In this document: one piece after another, positions 8,227-16,397 of the stretch
How the letters are laid out: the number at the start of each line of letters is the position of its first letter
How positions within the stretch are numbered: the first letter of the stretch is position 1
Source of the DNA: JBBROS01 sp963792675
GTDB lineage: Bacteria > Pseudomonadota > Alphaproteobacteria > Acetobacterales > Acetobacteraceae
Direction of reading: 5' to 3'
NCBI GenBank assembly: GCA_963792675.1
Contig: CAWBWT010000003.1
Coordinates: forward strand, 57,982 to 121,981
DNA: 64,000 nucleotides
Translations under genes and position numbers: made by a program
The notes under the pieces: model-generated
Databases searched by the model: none
Seen by the model: only the letters and a program-made list of their open reading frames with translations
Told to the model about the DNA's origin: nothing

Positions 8227-11200
8227 ATGCCACCCTCGCGCGTTCCCACGGCGTGCACTTTGTCCGGCGGTACCGAATCCATGCCCGCAGCAGTTTCCGA
8301 ACCCGATACGACTGCCGGCGCCCCCTTGACGCCTGGATCGCTGCGCCGCCGGGAATTGCCGGCCGCGGTCGCGCTCGGCCTGCTCGGCATCCTGGCGTTC
8401 GGGGGTGATCGGCTGGATCAAAGCCGGCTGGCCGCCGGGCTGGCGCGTGACAACGGCGTCCTGATCGGGTCGGAGCGGCTGCTGTCGGCGATGAAGGACG
8501 TGGAAACCGGGCAGCGCGGCTTCCTGCTGACCGGCGATGAGGCCTACCTCCAGCCCTATCACGCCGCACTGCCGGTGGTGCACCGCGAGCTGGCGTCGCT
8601 CGGCGCACTCTCCGTGCGGCTGGACGGCCTGCCGGAGCTGGTCAGCGCCCGGATCGAGTCCGCCGATGCCGGCATCGCGACCCGTCGCGCGCAGGGCCTC
8701 GCCGGCGCGGCGAATGCGATCGGCAGCGGCCGCGGCAAGGATCTGATGGACGCGGTCCGAGCCAAGGTCGCGTCCCTGCAAGCCATAGTGTCGGAGCAGG
8801 CGGCGGCCCGCATCGAGGCGGCGCGGGGGCGGTCGTTATGGATGAACGGAGCGGCCGGCCTGGCGATGCTGGGCGCAGCTGGGCTGGTCGCGCTGTATGC
8901 GGTGCGGCGCCGGCGAGAGGCGCGGTCGGCCGCGGCGCTGCTGCAGAACGTGCTGGAGAACGCACCGATCGGACTCGGCTTGCTCGATCGCGGGCTGCGG
9001 GTCCGGCACATGAACCGGTCACTGGCCGCCATGGGCGACAGGGCGCTCGGCGTCAGCATCGGCAGCGGCATCTGGGACGTGATGCCCGATTTGCGCGAGG
9101 CGCTCGCCGACAAGCTCGAGCGGGTTGTCACCGGTGGCCGCGCCATCCCCAACATCGACGTCACCGCCGCCAACCCGGCCAGGCCCGACCAGGTCCGGCA
9201 GTTCCAGGTGAGCTTCTATCCGCTGGCGACCGGTCCGAACGCGGGGGACGAGGCCGGGCAGGGGGCCGGCATGGTCGTGACGGACGTCACCACCCGCAAC
9301 CGGCTCGAGCGCCGAGTGCGCGACAGCGAGACCCGCTTCCGCACGCTGACGGAGAACAGCGCCGCCATTATCTGGACCACGTCCGCCGCCGGCGACTTCG
9401 CCGCCGAGCAGCCGCAATGGATGCACTTCACCGGACAGTCCGCTGACGCGGCGTCCGGAAGCGGCTGGCTGGACGCAGTCCACCCCGACGACCGGGCGTT
9501 CACCGCCGATGCCTGGCGCCGGACGGTGGAGGCGAAGCGGCCCTTCACGGTCGAGCACCGACTGCGCCGCGCCGACGGCGAGTGGCGCAACATGGCGGTG
9601 CAGGCCGTGCCCGTGCTGGACGAGGACGGCGAGCTGCGCGAATGGGTCGGCATGCATACCGACATCACCGAGCGGGTGCTGGCGCAGGAGGCGTTGGCCG
9701 CCGCCCGCGACGCCGCCGAGGCGGCCAACCGGGCGAAAAGCACCTTCCTCGCCAACATGAGCCATGAGCTGCGCACCCCGCTCTCGGCGGTGATCGGCTA
9801 CAGCGAGATGCTCGAGGAGGAACTCGAGGAGCTGTCCGAGCCGCATCTCGTGGCCGACATCCGCAAGATCGAGAGCAACGCCCGGCATCTGCTCAGCCTT
9901 ATCAACGATGTGCTCGACCTGTCGAAGGTCGAAGCTAACCGCATGACCAGCTATGCCGAGGATTTCGACGTCGCCAAGCTGGCGCAGGAAGCAGCGGCCA
10001 CGGTGGACGCGCTGGTGCAGAAGAAGGCCAACACGCTGCGCCTCGAGCTCGGGGACGGCCTGGGCGAAGGTTTGGCCGAAGGTTTGGGCAGCATGCACAG
10101 CGACGTGGTGAAGCTGCGCCAATGCCTGTTCAACCTGATCAGCAACGCCGCCAAGTTCACCGAGCATGGGCAGATCACTCTCGCGATCCGGCGGTTCGCC
10201 AACGCCGGCGCCGATTGGCTCGAGTTCCGCGTCGCCGACACCGGCATCGGCATGTCCGAGGAGCAGCTGGGCCGCCTGTTCCAGCGGTTCGCCCAGGCGG
10301 ACGAGAGCACGACACGAAACTTCGGCGGCACCGGCCTGGGCCTCGCGCTCACCCGCGCCTTCTGTCGCCTGCTCGGCGGCGAGATCACGGTCGAGAGCCA
10401 GCCGGGGCAGGGCACGGCCTTCACGATGCGCTTGCCCGCGATCATGCCGGAGCAGCATCCGCTGCAGGACGGGGAGGCGCACGCGCCGGCCGCCACCGCC
10501 GACGGCAAGCATGTCGTGCTAGTGGTGGACGACGACCCGGCCCAGCGCGAGCTGCTGACCCGGTTCCTGCAACGCGAAGGGTTCGCCGTGCGCACCGCCG
10601 CGGACGGCCGCGCCGGCCTCGAGATGGCGCGCAACATTCGGCCGCGCGCGATCCTGCTCGACGTGATGATGCCGCAGATGGACGGCTGGTCGGTGCTGCG
10701 GGCGCTGAAGGCCGATCCCGAGCTGGCGGCGATCCCGGTGGTGATGGCGAGCTTCGTGCACGAACCCGGCCTCGCCAGCGTGCTGGGTGCCGCCGATTAC
10801 GTCGTGAAACCCGTCGAGTGGGACCAGCTCAAGGCGGTCATGCAGCGCTTCCAGGCGGCCGAGGGCTCGGTGCTGGTGGTGGACGACGACCCCGACGCCC
10901 GCGCCCGCGTTCGGGCCGTGCTGGAACGCAACGACTGGGTGGTGACGGAGGCTGGCAACGGCGAGGAGGCCCTGCTTGCCGTCGAGCAATCGGCGCCGCA
11001 ACTGATCTTGCTGGACCTGACGATGCCGGTGATGGACGGGTTCACCTTCCTCGATGCGCTGCGTGAGCGGCCGGGCGGCAAGGAGATCGCGGTCGTGGTG
11101 CTGAGCGCCCGCGACCTCAACGAGCGCGACCGGGCTCGACTTAGCAGTGCCGACCGGCTGATGCGCAAGGGAGATATCGACCTGCGCCATCTGCCGGAAC

Positions 11201-11232
11201 AATTGGCGGATATCCGTCACGTGTCCGAATAG
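8227..11232 (+). CDS. Hybrid sensor histidine kinase, CHASE3-PAS-PAS-HisKA-HATPase-REC-REC
   Basis: A 1001-aa membrane-anchored sensor kinase. It has an N-terminal TM helix (about residues 40-58), a periplasmic CHASE3-like region with MKDVETGQRGFLLTGDE, and a second TM near residue 205. PAS domains follow around 235-365 and 370-490. The H-box ANMSHELRTPLSAVIGY has the phospho-accepting His513; the N/G boxes of the HATPase lie near 620-740. Two tandem receivers carry Asp812 (LLDVMMPQMDG) and Asp930 (LLDLTMPVMDG). ATG 8227 is chosen because GGAGGG at 8212-8217 gives a good 9-nt spacer; ATG 8281 lacks a ribosome site. No separate response regulator is adjacent, so output probably passes by phosphotransfer or is internal. 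Confidence 0.9.
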   Translation: MPPSRVPTACTLSGGTESMPAAVSEPDTTAGAPLTPGSLRRRELPAAVALGLLGILAFGGDRLDQSRLAAGLARDNGVLIGSERLLSAMKDVETGQRGFLLTGDEAYLQPYHAALPVVHRELASLGALSVRLDGLPELVSARIESADAGIATRRAQGLAGAANAIGSGRGKDLMDAVRAKVASLQAIVSEQAAARIEAARGRSLWMNGAAGLAMLGAAGLVALYAVRRRREARSAAALLQNVLENAPIGLGLLDRGLRVRHMNRSLAAMGDRALGVSIGSGIWDVMPDLREALADKLERVVTGGRAIPNIDVTAANPARPDQVRQFQVSFYPLATGPNAGDEAGQGAGMVVTDVTTRNRLERRVRDSETRFRTLTENSAAIIWTTSAAGDFAAEQPQWMHFTGQSADAASGSGWLDAVHPDDRAFTADAWRRTVEAKRPFTVEHRLRRADGEWRNMAVQAVPVLDEDGELREWVGMHTDITERVLAQEALAAARDAAEAANRAKSTFLANMSHELRTPLSAVIGYSEMLEEELEELSEPHLVADIRKIESNARHLLSLINDVLDLSKVEANRMTSYAEDFDVAKLAQEAAATVDALVQKKANTLRLELGDGLGEGLAEGLGSMHSDVVKLRQCLFNLISNAAKFTEHGQITLAIRRFANAGADWLEFRVADTGIGMSEEQLGRLFQRFAQADESTTRNFGGTGLGLALTRAFCRLLGGEITVESQPGQGTAFTMRLPAIMPEQHPLQDGEAHAPAATADGKHVVLVVDDDPAQRELLTRFLQREGFAVRTAADGRAGLEMARNIRPRAILLDVMMPQMDGWSVLRALKADPELAAIPVVMASFVHEPGLASVLGAADYVVKPVEWDQLKAVMQRFQAAEGSVLVVDDDPDARARVRAVLERNDWVVTEAGNGEEALLAVEQSAPQLILLDLTMPVMDGFTFLDALRERPGGKEIAVVVLSARDLNERDRARLSSADRLMRKGDIDLRHLPEQLADIRHVSE

Positions 11233-11289
11233 CCCAGGGGCGCCCGGATCCGCTGGGCCCAGTCCCGCATCTCTCGGAAGGATCAATGC

Positions 11290-12147
11290 ATGAGCAATCA
11301 TCCCGCTCTCCACGCCGGCCGCGTCGCCGTGATCACCGGAGCCGCCAGCGGCATCGGCCTTGCTGCTGCCCGGCGGTTCGCGACGCTCGGCATGCGGGTC
11401 GTGCTTGCCGACCTCGGCGGCGAGGCGTTGGATCAGGCCGCCGCCGCAGTCGCCGAAGCGTCCAGCCATGGCGCGGCCAGCGTTCGCGCGGTTCCGACCG
11501 ATGTCAGCCGGCTCGAGGCGGTGCAGGCCTTGAAGGATGCCGCATACGCCGCCTTCGGCGAGGTCGCGCTGCTGATGAACAACGCTGGCACCGCGCCGGG
11601 CGGCGGCCCCTTTGAGCACATCGATCGCTGGCGGCGGGTGCTGGAGGTGAACCTCTGGGGGGTGATCAACGGCGTGCAGACGTTCAGCCCGGCCATGCTG
11701 GCCCAGGGCACGGACTGCGCCATCGTCAACACCGGCTCCAAGCAGGGCATCACCTGCCCGCCCGGCGACACCGCCTACAATGTCAGCAAGGCGGGGGTGA
11801 AGGTCCTAACCGAGGCGTTGGCGCACAGCCTGCGCAACGAATTGGGTGCTCGCATCTCCGCCCACCTGCTGGTGCCGGGCTCGACCTTCACCGGCATGAC
11901 CCGCGGCAACCACACCGAGAAGCCGCCCGGTGCCTGGACGCCGGACCAAGTGGTGGACATGCTGCTCGACGGCATGACGCGCGGCGACTTCTACATCATC
12001 TGCCCCGACAACGAGGTCACGCGTGAGGTCGACAATCGCCGGATCCTGTGGGCCGCCCAGGACATCACCGAGAACCGGCCGCCATTGTCCCGCTGGCACA
12101 AGGACCATAAGGCGGCGTTCGAGCGCTTCCTGGCCGCGGACTCCTGA
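11290..12147 (+). CDS. SDR family oxidoreductase
   Basis: A 285-aa classical-type short-chain dehydrogenase/reductase. The NAD(P) motif TGAASGIG is near residue 17, NNAG near 96, and the catalytic YNVSK near 160. The acidic VLADLGGE after beta-2 suggests NAD rather than NADP. The C-terminal extension (VTREVDNRRILWAAQDI) is a little longer than usual. GGAAGGA lies upstream of ATG 11290. Substrate cannot be told. It follows the hybrid kinase by 57 bp and may be a separate transcript. Confidence 0.85.
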   Translation: MSNHPALHAGRVAVITGAASGIGLAAARRFATLGMRVVLADLGGEALDQAAAAVAEASSHGAASVRAVPTDVSRLEAVQALKDAAYAAFGEVALLMNNAGTAPGGGPFEHIDRWRRVLEVNLWGVINGVQTFSPAMLAQGTDCAIVNTGSKQGITCPPGDTAYNVSKAGVKVLTEALAHSLRNELGARISAHLLVPGSTFTGMTRGNHTEKPPGAWTPDQVVDMLLDGMTRGDFYIICPDNEVTREVDNRRILWAAQDITENRPPLSRWHKDHKAAFERFLAADS

Positions 12148-12169
12148 GGCCGCAGGTTGATGCAGCTTG

Positions 12170-12194
12170 CAATGCGCATCCCCTATGCGCATTG
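12170..12194 (+). promoter_or_regulatory. Perfect 10-bp inverted repeat, likely ccdAB operator
   Basis: CAATGCGCAT (12170-12179) and ATGCGCATTG (12185-12194) form a perfect inverted repeat around CCCCT. It lies 33 nt before the probable ccdA start. A plausible promoter overlaps it (TTGCAA at 12167, CATTGT at 12190, 17-nt spacing), so a bound repressor would block transcription. CcdA/CcdB complexes are known to autorepress their operon; that this repeat is their site is inference. Confidence 0.6.
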
Positions 12195-12227
12195 TCCCTG
12201 CACGCATCACCCTCGAAAGGTGCCGTC

Positions 12228-12485
12228 TTGCCTCGTCTCGCGCTCGAGTTCCGCCCGGCGGCGCCAGCGCGCCGTGCCACCAACGTGACGCTGCCCGAAG
12301 CCCTGCTGCAGGATGCGCGGGAGCTCGGCATCAACCTGTCGCAGGCGTGCGAGCGGGGCCTTGCCGCCGCGGTGGCCGACATGCGCCGGCAGCGCTGGCT
12401 GCAGGAGAACGCGGCGGCGATCGAAGCCTGGAACGGCCATGTCGCCGAGCATGGGCTGCCGCTCGCCGCCTATCGCCAGTTCTGA
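12228..12485 (+). CDS. ccdA: CcdA-type antitoxin
   Basis: About 85 aa with a CcdA-like layout: an N-terminal ribbon-helix-helix segment (NVTLPEALLQDARELGINLS) and a toxin-binding tail (RWLQENAAAIEAWNGHVAEHG). TTG 12228 is preferred because GAAAGG sits 7 nt upstream at 12215-12220. A start at TTG 12192 would fall inside the inverted repeat. The stop overlaps the ccdB start (TGATG). The product binds and neutralises CcdB and is expected to repress the operon with it. Confidence 0.85.
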   Translation: MPRLALEFRPAAPARRATNVTLPEALLQDARELGINLSQACERGLAAAVADMRRQRWLQENAAAIEAWNGHVAEHGLPLAAYRQF

Positions 12486-12790
12486 TGCCGCGCCTCGATG
12501 TGCATCCGATGCCGGGTGCGAACCGGGCCGGCTTTGTCGTCGATGTCCAGGCCGAGCTGCTGTCCCATCTCGCGACCCGAACCGTCGTGCCGCTCCTGCC
12601 GGAACGGAGCGCGCCCAAGCCGATCAGCGACTTGAACCCGGTTTTTGATATCGCGGGTGAGCCTCATGTGATGGTCACCCAGGCGATCGCCAGCATTCCG
12701 GGCCGTGAATTGCGGCGCGCCGTGGCCTCGCTGGCCGATTGGCACGACGACATTACCCGCGCCCTCGACACCCTGCTGCTCGGGTTCTGA
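12485..12790 (+). CDS. ccdB: CcdB-type gyrase toxin
   Basis: The 101-aa length equals that of F-plasmid CcdB. Family features are visible: FVVDVQAELLSHLATRTVVPL, then DLNPVFDIAGEPHVMVTQ, and the C-terminal HDDITRALDTLLLGF, matching the ENDIKNAINLMFWG-type tail that contacts GyrA in the known toxin. The final residues are LLLGF rather than WGI, so strength of gyrase poisoning cannot be assumed. Translation is coupled to ccdA. A chromosomal type II toxin-antitoxin pair is the clear call. Confidence 0.88.
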   Translation: MPRLDVHPMPGANRAGFVVDVQAELLSHLATRTVVPLLPERSAPKPISDLNPVFDIAGEPHVMVTQAIASIPGRELRRAVASLADWHDDITRALDTLLLGF

Positions 12791-12808
12791 GCCCGGGCCG
12801 GTCACGCC

Positions 12809-13396
12809 TCACGCCAGCAATTCGGCCCGGCGGAAACAGTGCGGCGCATGGTCGTTGGCTATTCCGGTCGCCTGCATCCAGGCATAAACGATCGACGGAC
12901 CGACGAACTTGAAGCCGAGCCGCTTCAGCGCCTTCGACAGCGCCACTGACACCTCTGTCTGGGTCGGGACCGATAGGCCGTCACCCAGGATCGGGACGCC
13001 GGCCACATGCGACCACGCGAAGGCGGCGAAATCCTCGCCCCGCGCTTGCATCGCGAGATAGATGCGGGCGCCGGCGATCGTCGCCTCGATCTTGGCCCGC
13101 GACCGCACGATCCCGGCGTCATCCAGCAGGCGGATGACGTCGGGCTCGCCGAAGCCCGCGACCTGCACCGGGTCGAAGCCGGCGAAGGCACGGCGGAACG
13201 CCTCCCGCTTGCGCAGGATGGTGATCCACGCCAGCCCGGCCTGGAACCCCTCCAGCATCAGCGCCTCCCACATCCGCCGCGGATCCCGCTCCGGCACGCC
13301 CCATTCGCGGTCGTGGTAATCCTGCATCAGCGCGTCCCGCCCGACCCAGGCGCAGCGCGGGCAGTCGGCGGGCGGCTCGGGGGCGGAAGGGCTCAC
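12809..13396 (-). CDS. tag: DNA-3-methyladenine glycosylase I (Tag)
   Basis: A 195-aa base-excision repair glycosylase that removes 3-methyladenine. It begins with GTG at 13394-13396. The zinc-binding region includes CPRCAWVG, then YHDREWGVPERDPRRMWE, WITILRKREAFRRAF, and C-terminal FVGPSIVYAWMQATG with HAPHCF. An internal Met (MQDYHDREWG) would delete the first zinc cysteines, so GTG is preferred. Because of a frameshift in the upstream permease gene, this frame reads continuously from the permease; that fusion is artefactual or accidental. Confidence 0.9.
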   Translation of the reverse strand: MSPSAPEPPADCPRCAWVGRDALMQDYHDREWGVPERDPRRMWEALMLEGFQAGLAWITILRKREAFRRAFAGFDPVQVAGFGEPDVIRLLDDAGIVRSRAKIEATIAGARIYLAMQARGEDFAAFAWSHVAGVPILGDGLSVPTQTEVSVALSKALKRLGFKFVGPSIVYAWMQATGIANDHAPHCFRRAELLA

Positions 13397-13428
13397 CCCG
13401 TCCTCATCGCGCCGCGGCCGCCGCCCGG

Positions 13429-14116
13429 TCAAGCCGCGGCACCGGCGTTCGGCCGCGCCGAGGGGGTGAGCCGCCGCTCCAGCACGTGCTGCCCGGCCAT
13501 CAGCACGGTCGTGAACGCGAGGTAGGTACACTGCCGCCGCGGACAGCGCCTCGATGTAGCGGAAGGTGCCCGAGGCCGACTGCTCGGCCGCCAGCAGCAA
13601 CTCGCGCACGCCGATCACGCTGACCAGCGACGACAGCTTCAGCATGCCGATGAATTGGTTGCCGATCGGCGGCACCACGATGCGCAGCGCCTGCGGCAGC
13701 ACCACCAGCCGCATTACGCCCCATTCCGATAGGCCCAGCGCCCGCGCCGCATCGCGCTGCCCGGCGCCGACCGCGCCGAGGCCGCCGCGCATGATCTCGG
13801 CCATGTAAGCCGCCTCGTGCAGGCCGAGCGCCAGCACGCCGCAAGCCGGCCCCGACAGGATGAGGCCGAACCCCGGCAGCACGTTGAACGCGAAGATGAC
13901 CTGCAGCAGCACGGGGGTGCCGCGGAACAGCCACAGATAGGCCCACGTCAACGCCCGCACCCCGCGCCACCGCGCCTGCTGCAGCAGCGCCAAGGCGAGG
14001 CCGCCCACCATGCCCAGCAGCAAGGCCGCAACGCTGACCCAGACGGTCACGAGTGCCGCGCCGGCGAAGTCGAAGCCGAGCAGGTCGCGCAGGAACACAT
14101 CGAAGCGAAAGCTCAT
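13429..14116 (-). CDS. Polar amino-acid-type ABC transporter permease, frameshifted near 13531
   Basis: A HisM/GlnP-type inner-membrane permease: MSFRFDVFLRDLLGFDFAG, TM segments, and the EAA loop (AYMAEIMRGGLGAVGAGQRD). The frame is intact to EALSAAAVY, where one extra base near 13531 shifts it. The other frame continues YYLAFTTVLMAGQHVLERRL and stops at TGA 13429-13431, giving the normal C-terminus. As written, the frame runs on into tag. It follows the binding-protein gene by 16 bp. No ABC ATPase gene is adjacent, so the transporter must borrow one or is incomplete. Confidence 0.8.
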
Positions 14117-14132
14117 GACGCCCGCCTCGGCG

Positions 14133-14921
14133 TCAGAAGATGCTGCTCGACGGCGGCAGGCCCCATTTCTTGATGGTCGCGTCGTAGGCGCCGTCCGCCT
14201 GCATCGCCTTCAACGCGGCAATCAGGCCGTCCCGCAGCGCCGGGTTCTCCTTGGCGACGCCGATGCCGAGCCGGGACTCGGTGTTGAATGGCTCGCCGAG
14301 CGGCTCGAACGTGCCGGGCGCGTTCTCCATCATCGCCGCGATCACCGAGGTGGAGCTGATCGCCCCCTCCGCCCGGTGCTGCGCCAAGGTCAGCGCCACC
14401 ACCGCGCTGGTGCCGACCGCGAGTATGTCGATCACCGGCTTGCCCGCGGCGACGCATGCGTCGCTCAGGCTGTGCGCCGTCTTTTCGTAGAGCGTGTTGA
14501 CCGCGACCGCGATGTGGCGCCCGCACAACCCGTCGCGGCCGGCGAGGTGGGCGGGGTTTCCAGCAGGAACAACCATCTGGTCGCCAATCTTGAGGTATGG
14601 AATGAAATCCAGCACCTCCTGCCGGGCGGCAGTGATGTACATGCCGCTGGCGACAGCGTCGATCCGCTTCGCCTGGACCGCCGGGATAATGCCGACGAAG
14701 TCCATGCCCGTCATCTGAGACTGCAGGCCGAGGCGCCGGGCGAGTTCCGCCATCAGGTCGACGTCGAAACCGACCGCGTGGCCGTCACGCTGGAACTCGA
14801 ACGGCGCAAAGGTCGGGCTGGCGCCCCAGGACAGCATCCCGGGCGTGACGGTCGAAACGTCCGCGGCCCAGGCCAGGGCGGGCAACGCGACGGCGGCCGC
14901 GGCGAGAAGATGCTTTAGAAT
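14133..14921 (-). CDS. Periplasmic amino-acid-type substrate-binding protein, probable ATT start
   Basis: An SBP_bac_3 type binding protein: FAPFEFQRDGHAVGFDVDLM near the mature N-terminus, then DAVASGMYITAARQEVLDF and the C-terminal DGAYDATIKKWGL. A signal peptide (LKHLLAAAAVALPALAWA, then AD) is encoded in frame. The only ATG/GTG/TTG start (TTG 14885) lies inside that signal and would spoil it. ATT at 14919-14921 has GGAG 7 nt upstream and gives a full signal peptide, so a rare ATT start, or a mutated ATG, is proposed. It lies between the LLM monooxygenase and the permease, suggesting uptake of the monooxygenase's substrate. Confidence 0.8.
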   Translation of the reverse strand: MLKHLLAAAAVALPALAWAADVSTVTPGMLSWGASPTFAPFEFQRDGHAVGFDVDLMAELARRLGLQSQMTGMDFVGIIPAVQAKRIDAVASGMYITAARQEVLDFIPYLKIGDQMVVPAGNPAHLAGRDGLCGRHIAVAVNTLYEKTAHSLSDACVAAGKPVIDILAVGTSAVVALTLAQHRAEGAISSTSVIAAMMENAPGTFEPLGEPFNTESRLGIGVAKENPALRDGLIAALKAMQADGAYDATIKKWGLPPSSSIF

Positions 14922-14925
14922 GGGC

Positions 14926-16287
14926 CTACTCCGCTTGTTGGATAAGCTTGCCGCGCACCGGCCGCTTCAAGCCGAGGTGATCCCGCAGCGTGGGGCCGGC
15001 GTATTCGCGCCGCATCAGTCCGCGGCGTTGCAATTCCGGGACCACCTGCTCCACGAACACCTCGAGCCCGCGCGGCATGATGTGGAATTGCAGCATGAAG
15101 CCGTCCGCGGCGCCCCCGGTGAACCACTCCTCCATGATGTCGGCGACCCGGCGCGGCGACCCGGTGATCGTCTTGCGGCCGCGCTCGTAGCGCAGGTAGA
15201 CGTCCCGCAAGGTCGGCCGGCCGTCGCGGATCAGGCGCAGGATGTCGTCGAAGAACCCCTTGTGGAAGTTGGCCCCTTGCGGGATGCGGTCCTCCGGGAT
15301 CGGCTGGTCGATCGGCAAGTCGGACAAGTCGGTCTCGAGGTCCATCCCCAGCCGGAACCGGCCCACGTCGGGGTGCACCAGCTCTTGCAGCCGCGCATAG
15401 GCGTCGGCGGCCTCGGCGTCGCTGTCCGCCAGCACGATCGGCAGCCCGGCCAGCACCTTCAGCTCCGACGGGTCTCGGCCGTAGCGGCCCATGCGCGCCT
15501 TCAGCCCCTCGGTGAAGCGCCGGGAGGCGTCCGCCGTCGGGTTCGACGAAAACACCACCTCCGCGGTGCGTGCTGCCAACTCCTGCCCGGTGTCGCTGGC
15601 GCCGGCCTCGATGATCACCGGATGGCCCTGCGGCGGCCGGGCGATGTTGAGCGCGCCGTCCACCTTGAAGAACGGGCCCTCGTGATGCACCGGATGCTGC
15701 CCGGCAGGGTCGAAATAGCGGCCGCTGGCCCGGTCGAGCACGAAGGCGTCGTCGTCCCACGTGTCCCACAGTGCCCGCACCACGTCCACGAACTCGCCGG
15801 CGCGGCGGTAGCGGTCGGCGTGCGGCGCCAGCTTGGCGTGGCCGAAGTTGCGCGCGGCGTAGTCGTTGGCCGACGTCACCACGTTCCAGGCCGCTCGCCC
15901 GCCGCTGAGGTGGTCGAGCGAGGCGAACTGCCGCGCCACATTGTAAGGCTCGGAGAAGCTGGTCGAGACGGTGCCGCCCAGCCCGATGCGGCTGGTGGCG
16001 CCGGCCAGGGCGGTCAGCAGGGTGACGGGTTCGAGCACGTTCATGAACAGCGGGAAGCGCGACCAGGCGTGCAGATTCTCGGTCCGCGCTGCTGGCGTGT
16101 CGGCGATGAAGAACAGGTCGAACAGGCCGCGCTCGGCGGTGCGGGCGGCGTGGACATAGGCCGCGAGGTCGGTCGGCGGCGCCGTCTGGGCGCCGGGATC
16201 CTGGGCGTCGGGATGCAGCCAGCTTGCTGGATGCGAGCCGGCGGCGCCGAACAACAAGGCGAGCGACATCGGGCCGCGGTCGGGCAT
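14926..16287 (-). CDS. LLM-class flavin-dependent monooxygenase (NtaA/SnaA/DszA type)
   Basis: A 453-aa FMNH2-dependent monooxygenase of the bacterial luciferase-like fold. Family features: LFDLFFIADTPA, RIGLGGTVSTSFSEPYNVAR, HLSGGRAAWNVVTSANDYAA (FMN phosphate region), HPVIIEAGASDTGQELAA and FHIMPRGLEVFVEQVVPELQ. Enzymes of this type oxidise chelators, sulfur compounds or amines and need a separate flavin reductase, which is not seen nearby. ATG 16285-16287 is used; MSLALL 18 nt downstream is the alternative. It forms an operon with the binding protein and permease, and is divergent from leuC. Confidence 0.85.
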   Translation of the reverse strand: MPDRGPMSLALLFGAAGSHPASWLHPDAQDPGAQTAPPTDLAAYVHAARTAERGLFDLFFIADTPAARTENLHAWSRFPLFMNVLEPVTLLTALAGATSRIGLGGTVSTSFSEPYNVARQFASLDHLSGGRAAWNVVTSANDYAARNFGHAKLAPHADRYRRAGEFVDVVRALWDTWDDDAFVLDRASGRYFDPAGQHPVHHEGPFFKVDGALNIARPPQGHPVIIEAGASDTGQELAARTAEVVFSSNPTADASRRFTEGLKARMGRYGRDPSELKVLAGLPIVLADSDAEAADAYARLQELVHPDVGRFRLGMDLETDLSDLPIDQPIPEDRIPQGANFHKGFFDDILRLIRDGRPTLRDVYLRYERGRKTITGSPRRVADIMEEWFTGGAADGFMLQFHIMPRGLEVFVEQVVPELQRRGLMRREYAGPTLRDHLGLKRPVRGKLIQQAE

Positions 16288-16397
16288 CGCAGGCGGGTCC
16301 TCCGGCGGTGAGTGCCGACCAGCCCGCGCCCGGCCCCGCCGCTTGGCAGTCCTGGCCGCCGGGTGCAGTCTGCGCGGCAGATAAGCGAGGGGCAACG

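Noticed and set aside
12192..12227. Longer CcdA beginning at TTG 12192
   Set aside because: That codon lies inside the inverted repeat/promoter and has no ribosome site, whereas TTG 12228 has GAAAGG at good spacing.
12809..14116. Natural fusion of an ABC permease with Tag glycosylase
   Set aside because: A one-base shift near 13531 explains it; the normal permease C-terminus ends at 13429 and Tag has its own GTG start.
14845..16311. 488-codon plus-strand frame opposite the LLM monooxygenase
   Set aside because: Composition-driven shadow; the minus strand carries all the flavin monooxygenase motifs.
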